A stretch of 30,483 nt of DNA, taken from NCBI GenBank assembly GCA_000969725.1, contig JXSR01S004023.1. One strand, written 5' to 3'. Of this stretch, positions 9,979 to 21,689 are shown piece after piece (the stretch's first letter is position 1; each line of letters begins with the position of its first letter). The stretch comes from Ophiothrix spiculata (lineage: Eukaryota > Echinodermata > Ophiuroidea > Amphilepidida > Ophiotrichidae). Position numbers and translations under genes: made by a program. The notes under the pieces are model-generated. The model was not told the DNA's origin and ran no database searches. It saw only the letters and a program-made list of their open reading frames with translations.

Positions 9979-10002
9979 CCACAGATTCTTAAGAATCTGT
10001 GG
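9979..10002. repeat. Perfect 24-bp palindrome
   Basis: CCACAGATTCTT is followed directly by its exact complement. Flanking TTTGG bases repeat on both sides (TTTGGCC before, GGTTTGGC after). It may be a compact inverted repeat scar or a symmetric protein site. Confidence 0.85.
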
Positions 10003-10114
10003 TTTGGCTACCCATGATCCTGGAAAAGTGTTGATGGACCTCAAAATTAATAGCTGGTACATCTGATACCTTTACACAATAATGTGTTAACCTTGTTCTT
10101 TTTCTTGTCACTAG

Positions 10115-10247
10115 AATATTTTACCTTGTTGACAATATTGTCTTACTGGACCACCAGTACTGCAATACAATGATGTTGAAATCAATCTGTTTATTATTGA
10201 ACAAATTATTTTGTGGAGAAAACATTACAATCTTTAATGCAACTCAG
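10115..10247 (+). CDS. Exon-like open frame on plus strand
   Basis: The acceptor tract CTTGTTCTTTTTCTTGTCACTAG is excellent. A frame entered in phase 2 (IFYLVDNIVLLDHQYCNT near the start, GENITIFNATQ at the end) stays open to the donor-like ACTCAG|GTGTCT and on to a stop at 10326-10328. It is on the strand opposite to the main exon chain, and I found no partner exon with matching phase. It could be chance or part of an unrelated gene. Confidence 0.25.
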
Positions 10248-10993
10248 GTGTCTCATTTTAAACCCACTGATTGGAGGATGAAGGATGCGCACACCTTAAC
10301 CTGGATGAATCTATTCAACTTTCAGTAGTGCGTAAGGCCCTGGATATCTTTGTTATTATACAAACACATATAATTTGTTTAAAATTCTTGTGCTTTTAAA
10401 ACAGTTTAGAAAAAAATTGAATGAGATCACTTTTTGTCATCCTTGTTGTCAAAAAAAAAGACATTTCCATTTACTTGTAGCTTTGCTGAAACATTTCATT
10501 TGTATAATGCATCGATACTACATTACTCTTATGTTATCTATTAGATCATTCCATTGCTAGATTAGATAGAGCCCTTTGGGGCACTCTGTTGCATATTTGT
10601 GACAGAAATGAATGATGTTCTTTGAAATGAATGAATTTAAGTACATTTCTGTTCATAATTTGAGATATAACTTGCAGCAAGAATGCATAAAAGCATAACT
10701 TGACTGTATTACCAATTCTGAAATTGACCCTAAATGTACAAAATGAATTTTATTTCATCTTTTTAAAGAAAAAATTAAATAAACAGCTAAATACTGAAGA
10801 CAATTTGTTTAAAATAATTTAGATCATAACATTTTCTTATTAAATTAACATTGTACAACAATTTCTGAAATTCATTTGAACACCATTTTTGATTTGAAAT
10901 TATCAAAGGAAAAGAGGAAGTAAAATATGAATTAAAGAAAACACCCTGAATGGATGAATGGCATCATGTATTACAGAATTGCTCCTAAATGTA

Positions 10994-11021
10994 AAAATGT
11001 TAATTTAAAAATTAACATTTT
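10994..11021. repeat. 28-bp AT-rich inverted repeat
   Basis: Arms of 13 bases (AAAATGTTAATTT and its complement) are separated by AA. It is perfect and could extrude as a hairpin. No flanking duplication is seen. Confidence 0.85.
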
Positions 11022-13889
11022 GCACCCTTCCACACGCATATATCCTGATATCAATCCTGCTAATTTACCCAGATAAAATACCCAGATAAGTGCCGTTAAT
11101 ATCATTACAATCAACGTCCATCCCCTGCACGCATCACTAAAAATATATGTTTAAAATCAAGAACAAAGGCACCTAATGCACTGTACTAACACTGTGAACA
11201 CTCAACGATTTAACCTAGCATCTAAATGCTACTCATCTAGCAAGTTCATGGTATATTTGCTCGAAAGCTGTCCGCCTGGTACTATCAATTTTATAAGGAT
11301 GAGACATATCATAACCGGAAGTCAAAGGACTTCCTTAGACTTCCTTAATTGCACACTAAAGCAATGTAAGTATGGAACTGTGACTCCTTAGTATTGCAAT
11401 GTCAACCTGTAATTTGTCAGTGATAAGACATAAATCCAGTCAAGTGATAAATCGTTAGGAGTCTTTTCGATGCCTTTTAATCAGATTTGATGATAACACC
11501 AAAATTAATTATTTGATCCAAAAAGAGTAAAAAATGTTCAACGTTACTGATCAAACATGTCATAAATGGAAAACTAGAATAACAGAATGGTAGCATGGAG
11601 ACAGATATCCTAGAACCACTGACCGTCTAACAATTCAAGATCGTGTGGATTTAATGTAGCATAGTGGTCCGCACGGACTTGAACTCTCCAAACACGTGTG
11701 AAAAAAAGCCACTGACCATCTAGCTGGACGATTCGCATGACACCAAACAAGCACAATGGTCATTTGAATAGAAAGGGAACTTGTCAGTACATGTGATATA
11801 AGTCTACAAAGCTTGACAAATTCCACACAATTTACTAGGTTAAATACGGTTTTAAACCTCTTTGTCTGTAAGCCATTTATCAAGCGCACAAAGAGCCAAG
11901 TTGTAAAGCTATTCAGCTGATTGTATTTCTGCAATCACTACAACAATGTCATTGTCAGTAATGATGTTATTAGTTCAACTGATTACGTCATGCATGAGTA
12001 ATTGATGTCAAATTCATCAGCTGATTTAGTTGTGTCATTACACTTGTAACAAATGTCTGCACCTGCCAAAGATGTGAGCTCCTTGCTATACATTTTTTGC
12101 AGGTGAAAACGTACTCCATTGTTAGTCTTGGCACGCAGAATTGATGCATAAAGAATAGAATGTGTAAAAGACTACACATTGATAGACTTCATGTGATGCT
12201 TATCGACAGACTTAATAAACCATCATCCATTTTTCAAAAATATGCAGACTTGCAAACCTTAAAATTTTTCACATTGTTTTAAATAGTACCAAGTCCTTAT
12301 AATGAACTTTCAGGGTGGTTGTCCTGTTTAAGTATCCAATATTTCATTGAATTTCAGCCTAATTTTGCCTTTTTAGCCTCATTTAAGGTTTTTTTTTTAA
12401 TGAATGTGCATTCTCATGCTCTCGTGAGTGATGGATTCCTGAAGTTTGTATACCATAACATTAGGCAGGTGCAAGTATTTAAGCACACTGTGCTGAACAA
12501 ATGCAATATCATTCTTATTTAGGTATCAGCTAGGTGTTTATATAAATCGGGTTTTGATAAGTGTGCCTTTGTTGATATACCTTTATATTTGCCTAATTGT
12601 TCCATCAGCAATGAACCATAGCTCCATTGTTTTAATCAAAATAGTCAAAACAACTTATTTTCAAAGTTTGGATCAGAGATATATCTTATAGGTAAAAGGA
12701 AATGTTTTAGCTTTCAACTTGAATTGTAAACTCTGCCTTCGAATCAATGAATTTTGTTTTTGGAACTGTCGCATGAAATCCATGTGTAATGAGATATTAC
12801 GGGATATGAGATATAATGTTCATATCTGGAATGTTATGTAGCTCAGCATCTCAAAGAGAAAATGTCTCAAAATGATTTAACTAATTTAGACTGATTATAC
12901 TATTCAAATGTGCTATTCTTTTATAAACAGTAGAAAATGAGAATTTTTGTCAGCACATAATAGAGTAAATTCTAATGCATTTTTGAAAGTTGTTAAAAAT
13001 AAAAGAATTAAAATCAGAAAAACATGGCTGTTTGATTACTTTGATCATTATTAAATAGGCAGGAATCAAATGTAAGGCTTTTCAATAACTGTTATCCCAC
13101 TAAGTGCATTTGAGCCATAGATGCAGATGCGCAAGCCACATGTATGATGCATTCTGCATCTCCTACGTGAATGTTGTGTTGTGAAAGACCTGCCAATTTA
13201 GTGATGTTCATAGAACAAATCTTGTTGAATTCATCGCTTAAGAGAGTGTATTATTTTCCTCTTCAAGGGCAGACATGACATCATCACAAGCTTTGTTCAT
13301 AATTACATCATCACAAATCTTGCTACATTCTTGTCAGCTAGTATTACTATCTTTCAATCGAGTTCTTTTCGATCTCAAGTAAACCGAAGGCTATTTGAGC
13401 ACATCTCTAGACTGCCGTGTGCTTAACAAGCTCTCAATTAAATGCAAATGATTATGACATAGCTATTGTATTACATGGGTTAATTTATCTCTATTTGGAA
13501 GTACAATTTAGACGATGAATTGTTAATAATTAAGTACAAGCACATTCTTTTTTGTCCATCTGTTAGGTGTCGTTTGTAATCAAGATTTTGTCTCTCTGCT
13601 TTTGTTTCTCAAATACAGCCAATTCACCAATGTATGGATGGTATTGGTTGTTGAATTTAATCTTATTTGCAGAACGGGATGCAAAATGCGGTTTGAATGT
13701 GCAATTCTATACAGTTTGTTCAGAAATTTAATCAGATAATTTTATCCCCTTGGTGACTTGACGATATCAATTTTCGCCAAACTTCTTGGTTACAATTGAT
13801 TTTTTGCAGGTTTTATTTCATAGCAATGAATTTGACTACTAATAAAAAATCAAGGTTATAGAAAGAAGGAGAGTAAGACTAGAAGAAGA

Positions 13890-14112
13890 AAAAGAAGATA
13901 TCAAAACAGTCCCAACATGCCTTGTTTCCAATGCGTTTTTTGTACGGGATGTAATGAGAGGATTTAGTGATGAAACATACCTGAAATGCGGAATTGGGAT
14001 GAGGTCTGCTAATTGTGCTATGTTTCATTACTAAACCCTCTCATTATATTCGTCCGTACAAAGAATTCCTTTGAAAGCAAGGTATGATGGGAAGGTCATG
14101 ATTTCTTCTTTT
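13890..14112. mobile_element. Foldback MITE, second full copy
   Basis: Same family as 695-913: terminal arms AAAAGAAGATATC... and ...ATTTCTTCTTTT, internal CATGCCTTG(T/C)TTCCAA, TTTAGTGATGAAAC and a central GGAATTGGGATGAGG. Arms of about 95 bases pair imperfectly. This copy has GTACGGGATGTAATGAGAGG where the 695 copy has TGCACAGGTTATCATGAACA, so the two are clearly diverged. No target-site duplication is convincing. Confidence 0.78.
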
Positions 14113-17100
14113 AGTAGAATATTCATTAAAATCAACAGGAGAGCAGCCTCTTTCTACATGCAATAATTTCGGAATTCATTGTCAATACTTGTTCATTAAC
14201 GTTCTTGTTTAAAACACATAAGTTCACCTGTGTTTTCTAGAGCAGATATTTGTCTCTTGTCAAGAAAAGATAACAGATAATCTAAAACAACACAGTTAAC
14301 CTAAATCAAACAGCCACGATAGATTCGGACATTTTGTTATACATACATTTAAAACCTCATTATTGTGTTTTCTTTACTGAATGTTAATTTCACCAAATTG
14401 AAAATAAATAAATGAAAATGAAAGTAAAAAAAGAGGAACAAGATGTCACCTCTGACACAAATCCTGGTAATGTTAAGCATTTTGCCGGTCATGTAAAATT
14501 TTCATGTGAGGATGAGTAAAATGATGGCAAGGAGTGCTTAATCTATAGAAAAAGATTCATGACTATTAAAGCTAGCATCATTTCAACACACATTCACTCA
14601 AGTAGTTGGTCCCAGAGGGGTTTTGGTAACATGAGCAAAAAGAGCAGAAGAGAGCGAGAGAGAGAATTGAGGATACAGGGTAACAAGCGATGAACTCTGC
14701 TTATGGCAGTTATAATGAAAGGGGAATTGTTTTTGAGCACAGTACTAATTAATTTGACAAATTTTATTGTGTATTTTAGAAATATTACACAATAAAAGTT
14801 GTATTTTCTAGAAAATGTTTTATGGGAAAATATAGATGTGTTTATTGAGTCATGTTTCTCTTTTTGTTCTATCCGATGATGTCTTCATTTTAATATACTT
14901 TTTTCCTGAAGACTTTAATCTTGATGTGGTAACGTAAGTAAACAAATATGGCAAGTTGATAAACATTGAGTGTAATGATAGAGGGAAGCCTGAAGGACTC
15001 GTATTTGATGCTGTATTCACAGTATTTGATAGAACAGAATAGATAGAAAAGATATAATTGTAATGAAATGATCTATAGGTCGACGTGACTTGGTACGTGA
15101 TATTATCAGAATTAGAGCATCATACTTTTGATTGATCTTGAATGATCATGTACTTGCAACAGTGAGTGGTACGATTAATATCAGCCTTCAATAAAGAAAA
15201 GAATACATTTTTTTCTTCTTTTCATCTGAAAGAGATTTATTACAGAGAACATAACTCATATGGATTCACTTTTAAATGTGTTCATAATAATCAACTTGTG
15301 AAATTATTAAAATGTGCATGTTTGAGGCGTGGTGTTCATTCAAAATACAGACGTTACTTATTGTTGTGTAAGTTACGAATATATGGCAATCAATACATTT
15401 TGAGGCAAATATCTTGTTTTCAGAAAATATTGAAAGAAGCTTTTAAAAATATTTGAAGTAACAGTTGTGTTTCCAGTCTTTTTATTTAAAATTATGCATT
15501 GTCTCTCCAAATTAGAGGCTCTATTATTTAGGTGTTTGTAAATGAAAGTAATTTTAAAATTGACAAGAGGGAATTTTTTAATAGATTTATTCTGAATTCT
15601 CAGATATTTGGTTTAATGAAAAGTGCAATAATTATAAGAATGCATTTTTGTTTCCAATGTTGCAAAAAATATTTTGTCTTCTACTTCAACCAAAATATTT
15701 ATCCAATTAAACATGGGACATAATAAGTGTCATTTTGGGCCAAAGCCAAAAACCCATCCTAGACAAAGTCAATATAAACTTTGCCTCGTTTACATCACAC
15801 ATCTCGTTTACAAATATAATTAATATCAATTGAGTGTTTATAGAGTTCACAATTTTATTTGTCAGTGCTCTCTCATTTGCTATATTTATACCATGGCAGA
15901 GAAACATGACTGTCTTCAACCCTCAAGGCTTATAATGCAATGTGTAACAATAGTATTGCCACAATCTTTGTGTGTCAAGAAAAACGATCGTTGGCGACAA
16001 CATATTAGCGGTCTTGAATTTCAATCCTATCGCAAAAAATTAAAGATTTTTGGTTGGCTTGGTGAGTGGGGAGGCTTTCACAATACACTAATTCTGTTTC
16101 TGTTTGGTCTTTTTGTTTTGCCCTTCAAAACTATATTTAGAATTGTAGATTGTTGAAACCTGATACAGGTATGATTGTTTAAAATGCGAGAGTACTGTTT
16201 GATCAAACTGGTTGTATTGTTACTTTTAACAAAATTTGACCAATGTAATCTTTTTTTTAATAGTTCTGTTTAATTGAATCTTGTATATTTTTTATTCAAG
16301 GTTTATTAAAAATATAGAATTCAAGACTGTATACAGAAAATTAGATTGACATGAACATCTGCTCCAAAACTTTCAGATTTTCTTAAAAATGGGAAGTCAT
16401 CATGATAGGCGTTTCTCAAATATGCTTGGCCTCCTATATGAAAGATGGATCAAGTACTTAACAATGGCAAGATGAATTACATAGCCACAGTGCAGTCTGT
16501 ATGTGGTAATATGATCTCAATGCAGTGATGGGTTAATGATTAAATAATGTTGTGTTTAATGTATCACATCTTATAAAGATGTAAGCAAACAATTGATGCG
16601 TGTGTTAACTTCCTTCCGTTGTGTAAAATTAATTTTGGATGATGTGCATTCAATGTGCAGATTAATCAGGTTTTAATGATTAGTTCATATGGACATTTAT
16701 GTTGGTCATAATTTATTCACAATTATTCAGGTGGCTGAGAAATCAATCATTTTACAGGATGTTTAAATTAATCATTTTGCACTTATTTTCAATATTCATT
16801 CTATCAGTGAGCTCTGTAAATTTCTTTGAACAAGTTTTCTGTGAAAATTACTTTTTTCAAATCTTTGCTTGGTATGTTTATACAATTGAATCAAGTAGAA
16901 AATGATTATTTGGAAAGAATTGACAAAATAAATTTTAAAAAGCAGATATTTAAAAACATCTATTAACTCAAAACTACCTCTACAATGCTTTAACAACATA
17001 ATTGACAGCGTTTTAAATTGCCTTACATCAGTGACAGCAAAGTACCTCTTCAGAATCTAGGGCATCACAATTACCTAAATTCCATCAGCTTGAATTGCAC

Positions 17101-17579
17101 ACACTAAACAAAAACACAAAATCAATGTTATTCTGTTTTACAAGCAAACCCTATCTATCTCATGCATGTTATTTTGTGATTGGGCCTCTTAGCATTCAGC
17201 GCTTGTTCTCAGACAAATAGTTCCATTGATTCAAGTAAGTAATGTTAGAGTGAAAAACTACTTGTCGTTGTCACCAGCTCGTTCCTTGTTGGTTTGTTTT
17301 TCTATATCCCAAGTCACTCTTTAGTTTAGGCTGTATAAACAAGCAATGATCTTAAGGGAGATCATGTCTATATATCTTCATTCAAGCTAAATTTGTTTAA
17401 GCCATGAATGAACTATATTTGAGTGGAAATGACCATCACATGTCAAACTAATTGATTTGCTAAAATTTTAAACAAGATATTTTTACACATGTTTTGAAGA
17501 ATAACAAAATGATAAAGGCCCTAAGAAGTCAATGGCCTGTTTCTAATCTTGAAAAAATACACTTGAAATAAAGTCTTAC
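14113..17579. other. AT-rich DNA, no supported gene
   Basis: Contains a GA-rich run (about 14640-14668) and several open frames up to 108 codons (15166-15456 and 15830-16156, plus strand) with no recognisable motif or splice context. A plus-strand donor CAA|GTAAGT at 17235 follows 35 open bases but has no partner exon. A minus-strand site near 17052-17093 has good splice signals but stops in every joined frame I tried. Confidence 0.5.
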
Positions 17580-17630
17580 TTCTGAGATCGTACTTGTTTC
17601 TTTTCAATAAGGTACGAGCCGTTGTAGCTA
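17580..17630 (-). CDS. Candidate 51-nt exon (SYNGSYLIEKKQVRSQ)
   Basis: The acceptor is ATCTAAAGTCTTAGCCAG and the donor CAGAA|GTAAGA, both strong. Two frames are open: phase 2 to 2 gives SYNGSYLIEKKQVRSQ, and phase 1 to 1 gives ATTARTLLKRNKYDLR. The length is a multiple of three, so either choice keeps the frame. It lies downstream of the main chain on the same strand and is probably a later exon of the same gene. Function unknown. Confidence 0.42.
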
Positions 17631-19149
17631 CTGGCTAAGACTTTAGATACAAAGATACATGTTTGCAACACCGAAAAAGGTGTTACAGATAAATATCAGG
17701 ATTAAGAATGAGTCAGTTTGCCATTCTTTGATTTACCTGTCAATCTCTCTTGTTTTGGGTCTTGTTCGGGATAATTTTAAGCTGCCCAGTGGCTGTTTCC
17801 CAAAATCTACTGTTTCTGATTTGTACAGCTAAGAGTATTATTTAGATAAACTTGATACCTTTATGATGCTCATTTGTAATCCTTTGTAAAACATGTGTAC
17901 CCTTTATACCATTTTGCAGATATTTAAGTATAGATAAAGAAACAAACAAGCATTTTTAAAGTTAAAAATGGAGGACAAGGATTCCCTGAAGTGTTTCTGT
18001 GTTTCTAATCTAAATCCCTTGTAAAACGGCTACCTTTCTATCCGATTAGAGAATAAAAGGCAGTAAATTGGCTGAACTAGTTCTTTATAGAAATATTGAT
18101 AAGAATTTTAAGTAATGCATGTACTAATTGTGATGAGGACAGGTGATACATGCTTGCAAGCTATATATATTAAGTGTTTGATGCAAATTTGCTGATTAAA
18201 ATTGAGCCAAACAAAACAATGAAGTTTTGAAAATTGGTCTCTTTCTAGAATTTATTACTTGTTTATTGGGGTCTTCGACATACATATAGCATACATACAT
18301 CCACAGAAAATTAAGTATTGAAAAGTACATTTATTGTAAAGTTGACTGACTTTTGAGATTGAAATCTTGGATTTCATGGAGTGAGGTTATTGTTAGTCAG
18401 CTATTGATACTGCGTTCACAATGTGCAACAGCTTGAGTTGGTCAGGTTAGAATATTACTGTGTTAAGCTTAATAATTTTTATTTTTTCTGTTTCTCTTTC
18501 ATGTTGTCTTCTGTTATTGATTCATGGATTGCATGAACAGGTAAGATCAGCAAAAGCTCACTTTTCAAAATAGAGAATATTGCTATTGTCACTTTCACAC
18601 TGTGATATTCATGTTCATATTATTGACACTTTCTTGCTCATATTTTCTTTGAGAGAGAGACTACATCCATATTCTATCTAAAATGTGGCCAATTTGATAA
18701 ATTAAAAGGTGCAGTGAACATGTTCTACCGCCTCATAAAGGTTTTTTGTATCAAACAAATCCAATACACTTAAAGTATCTGCTCTGAATGAAACATTTGA
18801 GATGGTTTACAGATCTGAAAAAAAAACACTTGATCAATTTGATTTTATTAAAAATCTTTGAATTTGGTTGTTTCTAATTACAAATCAATTATGATTGACG
18901 TTTTAATTGCTTGTTTTAAAGGTGATGTATAATTTTGTTAAAATCTGAAGAGACCTCAGTACTTATTTCAAACTTGAAATCCATCAGAACTCAAATTGTA
19001 GAGTGGATTTGTAAACGTTATATAAGAAAACTTGTACGAAGTGTGTAGCTGCTGTGTGTTATCATCCTGATTTGGTATGAATGTTGTCATCTATGGGTCA
19101 TTCACCTATTACGACTCCTGATATTGTAGCCAGCTTTTCTTAGCTTTAC
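17631..19149. other. Probable intron, AT-rich
   Basis: No exon seen. It contains a juxtaposed acceptor-donor pair on the plus strand (AACAG|GTAAGATC near 18540) after a long pyrimidine tract, which would be a zero-length exon. The rest is low-complexity AT-rich sequence. Confidence 0.45.
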
Positions 19150-19219
19150 CAATTTGCCAGCCTCACACACCCTGCTGCTTCGTTGGATGCCAAATTATGG
19201 AAAGTCTGAGGTTTCAAGT
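19150..19219 (-). CDS. Weak candidate 70-nt exon (LKPQTFHNLASNEAAGC)
   Basis: The acceptor is GGCTGCGCATCTTCCCAG. The frame entered in phase 1 is open for 22 codons (LKPQTFHNLASNEAAGCVRL) to the donor AATTG|GTAAAG, with an earlier donor TGT|GTGAGG possible. Phase continuity with the neighbours is not established. Confidence 0.25.
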
Positions 19220-19969
19220 CTGGGAAGATGCGCAGCCAACAAAAATTGTGAACCCTTGGTAAAAGGATTCCTGACAATGTGTTATGGTTTTGTTATTCAT
19301 AGCAAGTAGTATACATACCCAAATTAACCATTGTTAGAAAAAAACCACAAAAATCTCAACTAATGAAATTCTTGGAACAAAAGATGTTGATGAACTTTCA
19401 GGAGAATTTAGTTGATTACTTTTTTTGGAATTTTACAGTTTGTGAAAGAAATTTTTCTGTTAAGCAAACAAAGTACTATATTCCAGCATAACTAATTCTG
19501 TCATTCATGCAAAATTTGACAATACAATTTCAACAATTAATTTTGAAAGTCACAATATAGAAATATAAATTTTGACAAAGTAATTTAATTAACAATACAT
19601 TAAATTTTTTTTTTACTGCATTTAGATCCCATCTCATAGCCAATTTTCTTTACAGCATACATTGGTTTTATACCAAATAAACACAAAGTGTCATAAAATT
19701 TTGTTTTTATGCAAGTATAGTTATGCCCACAGTGTTATTAAATGATAATAATGCTTCATCCATTATTCTGAAAAATAACATTTCTAATAAGAAAAAGGAT
19801 TCTGATAAAAACAGTCTCGTATTACATCATAGTACACTCTTATCAGTTGTCTGCATCTTTCAAGATGCATCTTCATTTCAAAAATAATGGATGAAAAAAA
19901 CCAACAAGAGTAAATAGATTTCTTCTTTCAGACTTCATGCTTACTCCATGTTTAATTGGCTTTATTTAC

Positions 19970-19987
19970 CATGTCTCTCTAGTTTTC
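19970..19987 (-). CDS. Possible 18-nt microexon
   Basis: A very strong acceptor (12 consecutive T, then ACAACTCAG) is followed only 18 bases later by a good donor CATG|GTAAAT. The length is divisible by three. In phase 2 it reads KTRET, in phase 1 KLERH. No longer open exon starts at this acceptor. Microexons are real in animals, but a chance pair is the main alternative. Confidence 0.2.
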
Positions 19988-20424
19988 CTGAGTTGTAAAA
20001 AAAAAAAAGATTGGAAAATTCCATGTAACTTGAGAGAGAAAAATTAAAATGGAATACATTTTTTCCTTGACAAAGTAAAAATAATAGGACATCTCATAAA
20101 GCTTTTAAACATTTCAGGCTATGCAAGTAACTGATAAGCATTAAAGTCAGTTTGCAATCAGGGAACGGATTGAAACTATAACACAGAAAATCAGAGAATT
20201 TTGAATTACCATGCTCAGAATTTGGTATTTTAAAACAAAAGTAGATTCGTAATTTTGACATTGGATATACATCTCTAGTTCCTACACACTTTATCACATG
20301 TAAGCCAGCTACATCGTCTTCCATCTTGACAAACCAGTTCTCGTTCAGATTTTTTCTGATGCCATGATAAATCCTGGAATCTGTCTGTCTCAATATAATT
20401 GAATTGTGCCACAATTCCGATCAC

Positions 20425-20453
20425 TTGATGAGATTCCAGATCTGTTTGCATGC
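20425..20453 (-). CDS. Candidate 29-nt exon (ACKQIWNLI), or longer alternative
   Basis: The acceptor is ATTTCTTACCACAG. In phase 0, matching the exon upstream, it reads ACKQIWNLI to the donor ATCAA|GTGATC and leaves in phase 2. Entered in phase 1 instead, the same acceptor opens a much longer frame to a stop at 20275 (starting MQTDLESHQVIGIVAQFNY). That would fit if the exon at 20881-20927 were skipped, since 21204-21311 also ends in phase 1. Both readings are plausible and might be alternative splice forms. Confidence 0.38.
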
Positions 20454-20880
20454 CTGTGGTAAGAAATATTAATAACAAGCTTGATACTATGCTAAAGCTT
20501 TATGATCAACGCTTTTGCAATTTCGTATAGCTGCATCTTTTGCTAAATCAATATTATGCAATTCATGGGATGGGAAAAATATTGAAAAGGATGTGAAACA
20601 CAAAGATAGTTCTTTGACAATATAATTATTGTTTTAGAGATGAACAAAGTTCCGGGTCAAAGTTGTACATAGGTCCAACTGAGTTTTCCGAAAGGAGGGC
20701 TTTGATTATGATACCATTACCATCTTGTTAACATTGTTAGGGTTTTCTAACCATATTTTTCACTTTATATTGTAGTATTGTGTGAAAATTGTCAGTTTAA
20801 ATTGAAATCATATGGATGTGGGGTCATGACCGTAAGGATAAGCTACACCCCAGGTTTTGCTCCATGCCATTCCATCTTAC

Positions 20881-20927
20881 CTCAAACTTCACTAACTCTG
20901 CTTCTTGCATAGCATTATTCGATACGG
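20881..20927 (-). CDS. Candidate 47-nt exon (VSNNAMQEAELVKFE)
   Basis: Both splice sites are near consensus: acceptor AACTTTTACCTCAAATTGCAG, donor TTTGAG|GTAAGA. Only one frame is open. Phase 1 in matches the exon upstream; it leaves in phase 0. The sequence VSNNAMQEAELVKFE would continue with ACKQIWNLI to form a plausible amphipathic helix. One of the clearest exons in the window. Family not recognised. Confidence 0.55.
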
Positions 20928-21203
20928 CTGCAATTTGAGGTAAAAGTTAGGGTTAGATCACCCTCCGGCATGATCTAAAAATATCTGTGCCGACTAACCA
21001 ACTGAAATTATTATCTGAGAAAGTAATAGGTTGTGATCCTCCCTGGTTGATGAAAACTGAGATGTTTAATGTGTATGCTATGATGAGATTGAAAAATCTC
21101 ATTGTGGACATATCACAAAAGCAATTTTTAAGAGGAAAATACTGTTTTCAGTAAAAATTTAATGTTCTTATTTGTTACTTTATACACAATTCACATCAAT
21201 TAC

Positions 21204-21311
21204 TATCCAAAATCTCAAAATTTCCCCATAATGAATTTTCTGAATCTCTATTAATTCCAGACCTGTTTACAAGCAATATTGTTTTGCTAGAAGATGCCTC
21301 AGGTGATTGTT
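21204..21311 (-). CDS. Candidate 108-nt exon (EQSPEASSSKTILLVNR)
   Basis: The acceptor is TTATTGTGTCTTACATAATAG and the donor TTGGATA|GTAATT. Phase 1 to 1, 35 full codons, containing QSPEASSSKTILLVNRSG and SLWGNFEILD. The start is polar and serine-rich, the end looks folded. It follows the 21365-21424 exon with an intron of only 53 bases, which is short for an animal. Function unknown. Confidence 0.5.
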
Positions 21312-21364
21312 CTATTATGTAAGACACAATAAAGAAACCTATCATTGCTTTGTCGGTCTTATAC

Positions 21365-21424
21365 CATGTCCATCTAATGTACAACATTGGAACAAAGGTC
21401 TCGATATATATCTAAAACACACAT
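21365..21424 (-). CDS. Candidate 60-nt exon (VCFRYISRPLFQCCTLDG)
   Basis: The acceptor is GCGCATCTTTTCCACAG and the donor GGACATG|GTATAA. Phase 1 to 1, giving VCFRYISRPLFQCCTLDGH with three cysteines. The phase agrees with both neighbours. A second acceptor just upstream (TTTCTTTCCACAG near 21512) leads to a 37-base piece that does not match in phase. Confidence 0.45.
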
Positions 21425-21689
21425 CTGTGGAAAAGATGCGCAGCGTTGATTCAGTCTTAATTGATGCCTTACAGCAATGAATTTCAATTTATAGATCAGA
21501 GAAAACAATCTGTGGAAAGAAATGTCATGGACAAAGTGATGGGAATGAGTGCTTGTCAATTAGTAAAAGATAGAATGCACTTGTTTGATGTGAATGAATT
21601 CTGATTTGCAATATGACAAGAAGTGCAGATCTCTCCTAGTCCTATCTATCTATGCTTCTATCCTGCCCTTATTGAAAAGTATGGATCAC

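Larger units (their letters stand above)
9791..13889. other. Mostly featureless AT-rich DNA
   Basis: Apart from the palindromes at 9979-10002 and 10994-11021, the exon-like frame at 10115-10247 and a weak tRNA-like stretch near 11640-11700, I see only AT-rich sequence with short low-complexity runs. The open frames of 60-100 codons here have no splice sites, motif or biased composition. Confidence 0.5.

Noticed and set aside
11635..11934. Minus-strand frame of 99 codons
   Set aside because: It overlaps the tRNA-like relic, lacks any recognisable domain and has no acceptor or donor at its ends.
15166..16156. Plus-strand frames of 96 and 108 codons
   Set aside because: No splice signals, motif or composition difference from surroundings; length alone is not unusual over 30 kb in six frames.
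18480..18560. Recursive splice (zero-length exon) site AACAG|GTAAGA on plus strand
   Set aside because: It is on the strand opposite to the supported gene, and AG|GT juxtapositions occur several times in this window by chance.
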